Origin: Symsagittifera roscoffensis
Taxonomy: Eukaryota > Xenacoelomorpha > Acoela > Convolutidae
Length of the DNA stretch: 64,000 nucleotides
Assembly: GCF_963678635.1 (NCBI RefSeq)
Contig: NC_087067.1
Coordinates: 60,810,594-60,874,593, forward strand
Reading direction: 5' to 3'
Shown one piece after another: positions 36,359 through 46,500 of this stretch (position 1 is its first letter; each line of letters starts with the position of its first letter). The notes under the pieces were generated by a model. The model was not told where the DNA came from, did not search any database, and saw only the letters and a list, made by a program, of their open reading frames with translations. The position numbers and the translations under genes were made by a program.

Positions 36359-37421
36359 GTTCCGACTTTCGATACGAAAGTAACGGAATATTGGTGCTCG
36401 GGGTGGGTTTTTTTTCTTCAGACAAATTTCGACTTTTTAACTAGCCGTTTTTGACGGAATTTTATTATATCATTCGAAAGGTAGTGTTGTCCTGAGCTCG
36501 AATTTGAAAGATATTTTGCCTGTGACCTTTTTTCTTAAAGTTACGGGGGTTTAAAGATTGTCATTTTGACCAATTTGGGACAATTAACGCGCGACATATT
36601 TCGTGCTATTAACGCGTAAGCGGAGAATTAATTCCTCTTAGAACTCGTTTCAAATTGGTTGAAAGAAGCGTTTTTGCCATAACTGATTTGTTACCTAGTA
36701 GTGAAATCTATCCTTTTGTACTTTATACTAGCGTGCGGGGGGATGATTTTAATAAAAAATTTCAAATAGAAAAAAAAATTCATCTCAATTTATTACCTTT
36801 AATTTCTTAATGCTATTACTGCTCCATAAAACCTTAAAAAGCAGTCTGAACATTCGGGGTTTCGCCCTGATACGAGCAGTCTTTTTGTCCGACTTTCGAT
36901 GCGAAAGTAACGGAATATTTGTGCTCGGGGTGGGTTTTTTTTCTTCAGACAAATTTCGACTTTTTAACTAGCCATTTTTGACGGAATTTTTTTATATCAT
37001 TCGAAAGGTATTGTTGTCCTGAGCTCGAATTTGAAAAGATATTTTGCCTGTGACCATTTTTCTCAAAGTTACGGGGGTTAAATGATTGCCATTTTGACCA
37101 ATTTGGGACAATTAACGCGCGATATATTTCGCGCTATTAACGCGTAAGCGGAGATTTAATCCGTCTTATAAAACGTTCCAAATTGGTTGAACGAAGCTTA
37201 TGTGCGATAATTGATTTGTTTTAAGGAACGAAATCTATCTTTTTGTTTTTTATATGGCGTGTGGGGGGATGATTTTCATAAAAATTTTTCAAATTTTAGA
37301 AAAAAATTTTCATTGTGTTTTTTTTCTTTTAGTTTTTTGTTAATATTTTTACTGCTGCTCCATAAACCTTAAAAGGCAGTCCGAACATTCAGGTCTTCGC
37401 CCTGATACGAGCGGTCTTGTT
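36359..37421 (+). repeat. Head-to-tail dimer of the 0.53 kb hairpin-ended repeat
   Basis: The copies are 36359-36886 and 36887-37421. Both start G(T)TCCGACTTTCGATRCGAA and end with a CAGGG/CGCCCTG-type hairpin. The dimer marks the junction between duplicated units A and B. Confidence 0.9.
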
Positions 37422-40400
37422 AATTATTAAAAACAAAAATGGTAAGCGATCCATTACGTTGTTTCAAAAATCTTTGAAATCATAATACGTACGCGTTTGC
37501 TGTCGAAAAACACAGACTAATCCGACTTCAACTACTGTCGCAAAATATAAAGCCAATTCATTTGAATTCTTTATACTAATGCCAAATTAGAGAAATTTGA
37601 TCAAGTGGAAAATTTATGCTCCAAAAATAAGTTTGCAAGAGGCACAAAACTTCTAACTTATGCACAAAAACTCCATACACAGCATATGTATCCTCTTTAT
37701 TTTTGGTGTCACTGTTTGTTGACTATTTGGTTTCCTTATTTCCCAGTGTCGAATTGACTGCAAAGGTTTTTATTGCATGTTTCCAATTGACGGCAGCTTT
37801 GAATCCACCAAGATGAGCCAATTCGTAGGAATTGGCGAGTTTGAACCCATAATCTAATACAATTTGTTGTTGTATTGGAGCTGTAAATCGACCCAAAATT
37901 GTGTTTATCTATTCGATACTTTTCTGCGAATGAACCCAATTCGCTTAATACTAACGTTTTTTGCGGATATTTTTCTGCTCTCATGGGGAGTTGAGTTTTA
38001 CTTGCTATGATAAACGGATTTCGAATAATTGTTTATTGTTAAACCTAAAAAAGGCGATGTTTAAAATGGAAAAACAATATATAATTTGGGAAAGTTTTGT
38101 GCAGTTTTTGAGATTATTTGAATGTTGGTCTCTAATTTTGTAGATTAGAGACCAACATTTAGAAAACAGCATTTTTCGGAGTACTTTTTGTCCATCTGTC
38201 GGAAAAGGAAAAGTTTTTGGTTTTTAAGATAACGCAGTTTTTGAAATTATGTATATCTATATATGCAGGAGCGGATCTAGGATTTTCACGAGGGGTGCGG
38301 ATTTTCAAAAAAATTTCGAAAATTTTGACGACCTTTTTTTTAGGTAGACCAAATTGATTTTTCGAGCTCTCCCAAAGCACTGTTTTTCCCGTATTTTTGG
38401 CAAAATTTTCAGCGCCGCAGGCAAATTTTTGAAAAAACAGTCAAAAAAGCCGTTTTTAGGCACTTTTTGAAAAATTTTCACAAAAAAATCGCGTTTTTTT
38501 GGCGCGCGCTCCCCCTCAAAGTTTTTATATGTATGTTTTAGTTTTAAGCATGTTTAAGAAAAGGTTTTTTCTTCTTTTTGTAAAGTTGCAACATTCCGAA
38601 ATTTCTAAGAATCCACCGAGTGGAGCCAATTTGCATGAAGTGCCGAATTGAAAACCGTAATCTAATATATTTTGTTGTCGAAGTGGAGCTGGAGAATTGA
38701 TTCAAAAGTGTGTTTAGCAATTCGATAGTTTTTTGTAAATGAACTCATTTCGTTTTATATTAAAACTTATTGCAAATATATCTTCGATTTTCTGGAAATT
38801 AGGTTTTACCAATCATGAGAAACGTCTTTTAGTGATGGTATTTACATGAACTTAAAACAAGACGGTGTTTAAAATGAAAAAAGTTTTTTTTTGCAATTTT
38901 TGATGTGTTTTGCATATGAACAGCTTATTTTTCGCGCAGCGATATAGAACTGAATTCAGTTAAGAGTTAAGCTAATTGTAGTTCAAATTATGCTGGGAAA
39001 AAACTAAGCGCGATCTTCATCGTTATTGAGTTATCTCGAATTGCTGGTAAGATTCCACCCTGTGCCACATTTTTTTCGATCTTTTTTATATTTAAGATGT
39101 TTCAAAGCGTTTTGAAACCTGTCTTTTGGTGCTTAGGAAACTTTGGTTACACGAACAACTGTTCGAAAATTTTTTGGTGGTAAAGATAACGCCGATTTGG
39201 ATTGTTCGAGATTTTTTTTAGTTTTTAGCATGTTTAAGAAAAAGTTTGTTCTTTTTTTGTAAATTGCAACATACAAAACTTTCCCAAAAATTTTATTCAT
39301 TTTGATTGTTTTCCAGAAAACGTGTTCATTTTTATTCTAATTTCATTGATGTCTATTAGCCAGGCTTAACAAGACTTAAAAAACAGAATTGAAAATTTTT
39401 GTTCTATTTTGATGCAAATTTGGCAGTTTCAATTATTTTGCAGATCGACTTCGTCAAATCAGAGTACGAGCTGGACCTCATCATTCTGACGTCATTTTCA
39501 CCCCGCTGTGGGGGGACTAATCCCAGCAATCATGCCAACCCCCTCCTCTCATTTTCCAGCTCCTCCGGCGGGGCGCCGGAAGCCAGTCCATGTGCCGGCT
39601 ACTATTCGTCTTCAGGGGTTGCCGCTGATTTCCTGCACACGCCAGCGGGTAAACACGTGATCACATGCTGGCACCAGTTCTGCATTGGAAATGCCATGTA
39701 CAACACCAGTCATAGCCAAACTGCACTCAAAAGCGCATTCAAAGGTCAGTAAAATAATGTTGTGTTATTAGTACTTTTAATAATGAGAGCTGAGGTCTTG
39801 TTAACTATTTAATTACCCTACCACCCTATTGCAAAAGGAGGAGCATTCGTTACAAGTTACACATTTCACATATGCTCAATCGTCGAATTAGTTCTATAAA
39901 TAGGCAGCACTTCTTAAAGAGATACCACAGGGGAAAGGGAGAAATGGTTAACGAGATTTGAGAGCTATCACTATAACCGATTTTGGGCTAATTCACGTGA
40001 ACAAAAAACATCTAATATCGAGTTTTTTCCATTTCGTTCAGCGCTATCTCAGGTTGCGATATGATGCTCAGTTTTGGAATCATAGCTCGACAGATAATAA
40101 ACTAATCGACAGAGATCAAAAATCGGGAAAAAATCATTTTATTTTGAAGTGAGTCATCTAATTTTCCCTGGTACGCCCAATATTTCATGATTAATGTCAT
40201 GGGGAAAAGTGCTCGTATTTAGTTGAAATGTTTAGCAAACTGGTCTCATTATTCAACTCCGTGTTCTTTTCTCAGGGAATCTGAATTTAAAACGAAAAAA
40301 GCTTTAGCTTTCTGCTCAACCTAAAAGAGTTATTATTCCAACAACAGATACATTTCTGAAACAAAAGGAATTTTGTATTTGGTTATTTTCTGTTCGAGCA

Positions 40401-41048
40401 AATAAGCTACTGTTAATAAATTTGATTCAGCGGATGGAGTCAAGTGTTGTTTCATATTAACGCTTTTTCAGTTTGATTTAAGCAGCTGCAATAAAAAATT
40501 GAGAAAAATCTCAGTTTCAACAAAAAAACGAGTTGACATTTTTGCTTTTTTTGACAAATTTCGAGCCAAAGGATTCAGAAAAAGGTTCACTGAGAGCAAT
40601 TTAGAAGTTTTTGAATCAAAAAAAGTTGAAAGTTTAAAAAAACAAAGTTCGCGAAAAATTCCACCAGTTGGCAAATATCCATAAACAAAGTAGTGTAAAA
40701 ATCAAAAAAAAATACATTTTTCTTAGTTTATTGCAGAATGACCGCAGTCGGAACATTCTATTGCTCATTTGTAATCTTTTGTTAGCTTGGCTGTTCTGGC
40801 TATTGCACTAAAGGTACAATATCAAAAAAAATGTGCTCTGTTTTTTCAAAATGCGTGCGTCCAATTTCCATTTGAAGCGTTTTCTATAAATTGCTGGTTT
40901 CTTTGCGTAATATCGGAAGGTGTGCAAGCAGTCTTCTCAGTTGCAAAGCTCGTGTGTGTGTGTGTGTGCGCGTTCATTGGTACCTGGTTGTTTATTCCCG
41001 TCTTCCACCCGCCGTTTCCTCTTTTAATTTCCCCCTGCTGCTATTATT
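37422..41048 (+). repeat. Duplicated unit B, uninterrupted
   Basis: It is the intact counterpart of 14035-16184 plus 34953-36358. It contains exon 2b (39444-39744). It differs from A by a ~50 bp insertion around 38140-38215 that carries a 16 bp perfect-stem hairpin. Confidence 0.9.
39444..39744 (+). CDS. Exon 2 (2b) of the zinc-finger gene
   Basis: It is preceded by TTATTTTGCAG and ends at AAAG|GTCAGT. It is open from a phase-0 start to a phase-1 end, 301 bp. This fits exon 1 (phase 0) and exon 3 (phase 1). The sequence is clearly GC-richer than its surroundings and encodes Asp/Glu-flanked hydrophobic sequence, then a Ser/Gly/Pro-rich part and a Cys/His-containing end (C-W-H-Q-F-C-I-G). No domain is recognised. 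It spans the empty LTR target (CTGCACACGCCAGCG), showing the pre-insertion exon. Confidence 0.7.
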
Positions 41049-42108
41049 GTTCCGACTTTCGATACGAAATTAACGGAATATTGGTGCTCGGGGTGGGTTT
41101 TTTTCTTCAGACAAATTTCGACTTTTTAACTAGCCGTTTTTGACGGAATTTTTTTTATATCATTCGAAAGGTATTGTTATCCTGAGCTCGAATTTGAAAA
41201 GATATTTTGCCTGTGACCATTTTTCTTAAAGTTACGGGGGTTTAATGATTGCCATTTTGACCAATTTGGGACAATTAACGCGCGACATATTTCGTGCTAT
41301 TAACGCGTAAGCGGAGAGTTAATCCCTCTTAGAACTCGTTTCAAATTGGTTGAAAGAAGCGTTTTTGCCATAACTGATTTGTTACAAGTAGTGAAATCTA
41401 TCCTTTTGTACTTTAGACTAGCGTGTGGGGGATGATTTTAATAAAAAATTTCAAATAAAAAAAAAATTTCATTTCATTTATTACCTTTAATTTCTTAATG
41501 CTATTACTGCTCCATAAAATCTTAAAAAGCAGTCTGAACATTCAGGGTTTCGCCCTGATACGAGCAGTCTTTTTGTTCCGCCTTTCGATGCGAAAGTAAC
41601 AGAATATTTGTGCTCGGGGTGGGTTTTTTTCTTCAGACAAATTTCGACTTTTTAACTAGCCATTTTTGACGGAATTTTTTTATATCATTCGAAAGGTATT
41701 GTTATCCTGAGCTCGAATTTGAAAAGATATTTTGCCTGTGACCATTTTTCTTAAAGTTACGGGGGTTTAATGATTGCCATTTTGACCAATTTGGGACAAT
41801 TAACGCGCGACATATTTCGTGCTATTAACGCGTAAGCGGAGAGTTAATCCCTCTTAGAACTCGTTCCAAATTGGTTGAAAGAAGCTTTTTTGCTGTAACT
41901 GATTTGTTACAAGGAGCGAATTCTATCCTTTTGTACTTAATATGGCGTGTGGTGGGATGATTTTAAAAGAATTTTTCAAATTTTAGAAAAAAAAATTTTT
42001 CATTTCAGTCTATTTCGTTTAATTTTTTTAAAATGTTATTACGGCTCCGTAAACCTTAAAAGGCAGTCGAAACCTTCAGGGCTTTGCCCTGATACGAGCA
42101 GTCTTGTT
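41049..42108 (+). repeat. Second head-to-tail dimer of the hairpin-ended repeat
   Basis: The copies are 41049-41574 and 41575-42108. The first closes unit B; the second is the outer flank. Both have terminal hairpins and the internal near-palindrome GCGCGAYATATTTCGYGC. Confidence 0.9.
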
Positions 42109-42261
42109 TCACTTGCAGAGCTTCCCCTCAAGCAGAGAGGTAGTGTGAGTCACTTGTTAGTCACGTGACTGTTGTTGCCGTGTTGGTCTCGCGGGAGTGG
42201 AATACTACACGGTATACTACTGTTGCTGGCTCATTTCTAATTCATTTTGGGATGAAAAAGG

Positions 42262-42793
42262 AACAAGACTGCTCGTATCAGGGCGAAGCCCTGAATGTTC
42301 CGACTGCCTTTTAAGGTTTATGGAGCAGTAATAACATAAAAAAATTAAATGAAAAAATAAACATAATGAAATTTTTTTTCTAAAATTTGAAAATTTTTTT
42401 TTATGAAAGTCATCTCACCACACGCCATATAAAGTACAAAAAGATAGACTTCGTTCCTTAAAACAATTCAGTTAAGGCAAATAAGCTTCGTTCAACCAAT
42501 TTGGAACGATTTATAAGACGGATTAAATATCCGCTTACGCGTTAATAGCGCGAAATATATCGCGGGTTAATTGTCCCAAATTGGTCAAAATGGCAATCTT
42601 TAAACCCTCATAACTTTACAAAAAATAATCACAGGTGAAATATCTTTTCAAATTTAAGCTCAGGACAACAATACCTTTTGAATGATAAAAAAAATTCCGT
42701 CAAAAATGGCTAGTTAAAAAGTCGAAATTTGTCTGAAGAAAAAAACCCGCCCGAGCACAAATATTCCGTTACTTTCGTATCGCAAATCGGAAC
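42262..42793 (-). repeat. Hairpin-ended repeat, antisense copy
   Basis: It is full length in reverse orientation, beginning AACAAGACTGCTCGTATCAG and ending at GGAAC. It lies only ~150 bp from 42108, so it opposes the neighbouring dimer and could fold back on it. Confidence 0.85.
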
Positions 42794-42951
42794 AAAAATA
42801 CGTGACGGAGTTGCGAGGCACGGGAGGGGATAAAGGTATTAGCAGTCAAAAATGTTCCAGGTCTCTTACCTATGTCTAACATTATACCATTGCTTTCCCT
42901 TCTATTTAGTCTTTCTTTTTCATTTCGTTATAAAAAGGGGGTATTTAGGCG

Positions 42952-43936
42952 GGGTGCCGGACATCAAGTCGACGGGGTTTCAACCCGAATTGTAAAATTA
43001 CGGACTTCATGCCGAATAGTTCCTTATAAAGTCGTGAAATATGAATAATTTGAAAACTTTTTTGAAGAACTTCTGAATTTCATGATCTTTCTTCACTATT
43101 TATTGGCGTTTGCATATAAATTAAGCCTCCAAATGATGTTTCGGAAAGTTGAGAAGTAAAACATGGTCGAAGGCATTTTTGTTCCGACTTTCGATACGAA
43201 AGTAACGGAATATTTGTGCTCGGGGTGGGTTTTTTTTCTTCAGACAAATTTCGACTTTTTAACTAGCCATTTTTGACCACATTTTTAAAATATCATTGGA
43301 AAGCTATTGTTCTCCTGAGCTTGAATTTGAAAAGATATTTTACCTGTAATCATTTTTTATAAAGTTACGGGGGTTTAAAGACTGCCATTTGGGTCATCTT
43401 GGGACAATTAACGCGCGATAAATTTCGCGCTATTAACTCGTAAGCGGAGATTTAATACGTCTTAGAAATCGTTCCAATTTGGTTCAATGATGCTGTTATG
43501 CGACAATTGATTTGTTAATAGGCGCAAAATCTATCACTTTGTACTTAATATGACGTGTGGGGGGATGTTTTTACATAAAATCTCAAATTTTTTCAAAAAT
43601 TTTTCTGATTTCTATTACATTGAAATTTTTCATTTTATTAATGCTCCATAGACCTTAAAAGGCAGTCGGAACATTCGGGGCTTCGCCCTGATACGAGCAG
43701 TATTGTTCATGTTTATATTTTTCTGCATTTCAAAAACCGGCTGATGTTATTTACGGATGCGAATCACAAGTGGTGCCTTGTCATGAATAATGCTTATTAT
43801 GGACTTAACTTGCCAAAATTTTAGAAAAGCAACGTTTTACAGATGATAAAATAGCGTTTTGAGGTTCTTGTGAAGTTTAAATTTCGGCTTGAAGTCCCTT
43901 CGTCTTGAAGTCCCGTCGGCTTGTTGTCCTAGACAC
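42952..43936. mobile_element. Mutator-type non-autonomous element, interrupted
   Basis: The left end GGGTGCCGGACATCAAGTCG and the right end with CGGCTTGTTGTCCTAGAC are inverted repeats. Flanks are ATTTAGGCG and ATTTAGGCC, a 9 bp duplication with one mismatch. It is split by the hairpin-ended repeat at 43181-43707. No transposase is present. Confidence 0.75.
43181..43707 (+). mobile_element. Reference copy of the hairpin-ended repeat (527 bp), inserted in a Mutator-type element
   Basis: The exact ends come from comparison with the uninterrupted relative: GGCATTTTT|CATG at 44399-44409 becomes GGCATTTTT-GTTCCGAC...GTATTGTT-CATG. The 5' end folds as GACTTTCG-ATA-CGAAAGT. Near the 3' end lie AGTCGGAACA (inverse of the 5' TGTTCCGACT) and a hairpin GGGGCTTCGCCC. 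It encodes nothing. Insertion next to Ts, with TT as a possible 2 bp duplication, plus 3' hairpins and head-to-tail dimers resemble Helentron-derived elements; that assignment is tentative. Confidence 0.85.
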
Positions 43937-44176
43937 ATTTAGGCCCAATTAAATCATTTTTATTCAGTTAACGAGAAGAGAACACGTCATTTCGCAACTC
44001 GAACTGGATGAAAAAAAACTGCTGATGGGGATGCCATTTGTCTGTTTTTTTTTGCATTAAGCATACCACAAAATATTCAAATGAAAGCTGGTGTTTCCAT
44101 GTGTAACTCGACAAAACGCAGATTTTTTTTTGCTGTCATCGGATTATAGTAACGCAACAGCTAAAACGGTGCTTAG

Positions 44177-44631
44177 GGGTGCCGGACATCAAGCCGACGG
44201 GACTTCAAGCCGAATTGTAAAATTAGGGACTTCAAGCCGAATAATTCCTTATAAAGTCGTGAAATATGAACAATTTGAAAACTTTTTTGAAGAATTTTCG
44301 AATTTCATGATTTTTCTTCACTAGTTATTGGCGTTTGTATATAATTTAAGCCTCCAAATGATGTTCCGGAAAGTTGAAAAGTAAAACATGGTTGAAGGCA
44401 TTTTTCATGTTTATAATTTATGCATTTCAAAAACCGGCTGATGTTATTAACGGATAAATCACAAGCGGTGCATTGTCATGAATAACGCTTATTATGGACT
44501 TAACTTGCCAAAATTTTAGAAAAGCAACATTTTGCAGACGATAAAAAAGCGTTTTGGGGTGCTTGTAAAGTTTCAATTTCGGCTTGAAGTCCCTTCGGCT
44601 TGAAGTCCCGTCGGCTTGTTGTCCTAGACCC
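44177..44631. mobile_element. Mutator-type non-autonomous element, uninterrupted
   Basis: It spans GGGTGCCGGACATCAAGCCG to CGGCTTGTTGTCCTAGACCC, flanked by perfect 9 bp duplications GGTGCTTAG (44168-44176, 44632-44640). The ends contain repeated GGGACTTCAAGCCGA words. It is the sister of 42952-43936. 44641-45582 shows nothing recognisable. Confidence 0.85.
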
Positions 44632-45582
44632 GGTGCTTAGTATTGAAAACAGTTTATAAGAACCGACTAAGCAATTTAAAATCTTACAGTACCACTGATT
44701 GCATTTATGTAAATAGTTTTGAAGAAAAAGTGCGGTAGTAAAAGTTACAACTCGAAGATTTTTTGAGTTGTAAATTCAAAGAATACGCACAGAGTTCTTC
44801 GTATCAATTTTTTTCACAGTATGAATGTCAAGCATGTTACAATACCAGTATATTATATTAATTCAAGTATCTAGTAATTATTAGTTAACTAGGCGTATCA
44901 GTTGATAATGATGCTTTTAATTACTAAAATATAGTAGCTATGGAGCTATGATGCTGTTCGTGCTTGGTTGTATATCATATTGTTGACACATTTATTGCAA
45001 CCAGCGTCAGCTTACTTTTTTGAAATGTCTTTTCGGCTAATAAGACGGCAGCTGGTAAGACGACAATTGTATTTCAGAGAAACAGAATCCGCTTAAAGTC
45101 GAACAGTTGTTCATTTGAAACGTTTTAACGCTCATTTGTCATCTCAATTCCATGTTTAATGCATATTTTGTTTTAGAGATTCAAATGTGCCCAAATGTTT
45201 TTCAAGCATAAAACTCAAAACTAACCGTATCACTAATCAACACTCTTCATTTCAACTCAAAAGAACGGTTGTTCAATTAGTTTTAGTTTTCATCAATAAT
45301 AATATCAGGGAAATGACATAAATTTTCCGACTGACCTTCATTTGTCTTAATTTTGTCGTTACCGTAAGTGAAAAATAACTAAATCGAAGCCGGAATACTT
45401 TCTAGATAAACTTTCGACGTAAATTCTAGATAAAAAAGATCAAAGCGCATCAGTTATTGCTCAATTGAGCAGCTTTTAAAACCCCATAAATTTATTAAAA
45501 AATGATCACACGTAACATATGTTTAATTTTGAACCTGATAACGTGGACATATTCTAGATTTTAAAAAGACCATAGCTAGCAC

Positions 45583-46027
45583 CAGGGGCGGATTTTTTTG
45601 GGGGGGGGGGGGGGTTGCTTGCCCCTCCGGCAGGGATTCGAACCCCTGCCAACCCAAAGGGTCCCCCCTTTGGTACTTTTAAAGAAATCCATTTTTGGCC
45701 GACCGACCCTAAAATTTTTCTAAAGGCGCCTTCGGCGCCAATATATACTAATTTTCAGGGAAGCGCGCGACAACAAAACGCGTTTTTTCTTGTCAAAATT
45801 TTCCAAAAAGTGCCCAAAAACGGCTTTTTGACCTGTTTTTTTTTTCAAAAAAATTGCCTGCGGCGCAGAAAATTTGGCCAAAACAGGGTCTTTTTACTGC
45901 TTTGGGAGAGCTCGGAAAATCAATCTGATCGACCTAAAAAAAAAGTCGTCAAAATTTTCGAAAATTTTTTGAAAGTCCGCTCACCCGACCCCCCCCCCCC
46001 TTTCGAGAAAATCCTAGATCCCCCCTG
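45583..46027. mobile_element. hAT-type non-autonomous element with 8 bp target duplication
   Basis: The ends CAGGGGCGG and CCCCCCTG are flanked by perfect GCTAGCAC duplications (45575-45582, 46028-46035). It contains G and C homopolymers, the sequence shared with 14821-15070 and 38270-38530, and an isolated Pol III B-box match on the minus strand (GGTTCGAATCC within 45634-45644). The ORF at 45615-46067 is a by-product. Confidence 0.8.
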
Positions 46028-46286
46028 GCTAGCACCAACAATTATTACTTTAGAAAATCAGAAATAGAATTTGTTGTTTTTGACTGATTCAATTAGAAAA
46101 TCATTTAAGCAGCATTGGTACCTGCTTACTCTGCTGCGATTAGATCCAGTTAAAGACTGTCGAAAGCAGAAAACAGCTCAAACTGCAAAAATATATCTTT
46201 TTTTTTGAAGCAAAACTTTACACAGATGCGAAGCTGAGTTTTGCAGCATTTACCATTTTAAACTGAATGACTATGGAGCAGTATTG

Positions 46287-46500
46287 AAGGTTTTATGGAG
46301 CAGTAATAACATTTAAAAACTAAATGTAAGAAAAAAAATGAAAATTTTTTTTTCCAAAATTTGAATTTTTTTGTGAAGTTCATCCCCCCACACGCCAAAA
46401 AAATCCGTCAAAATTGGCTAGTAAAAAGTCGAAATTTGTCTGAAGAAAAAACCCACCCCGAGCACAAATACTCCGTTACTTTCGTATCGAAAGTTGGAAC
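46287..46500 (-). repeat. Hairpin-ended repeat, internally deleted antisense copy
   Basis: Both outer parts are present (TTTTATGGAGCAGTAATAAC and GTTACTTTCGTATCG) but the middle ~300 bp is missing. From here to 49084 (rest of intron 2) I see only a small terminus of the 11647-13355 element family at 47829-47862 and no gene. Confidence 0.7.

Noticed and set aside
36099-36444. ORFs over the (TG) run
   Set aside because: Low-complexity translation running into the hairpin-ended repeat; duplicated at 40787-41143.
45629-45650. T-arm-like hairpin with a perfect B box
   Set aside because: There is no A box, anticodon arm or acceptor pairing; it is an isolated match inside a hAT-type element.
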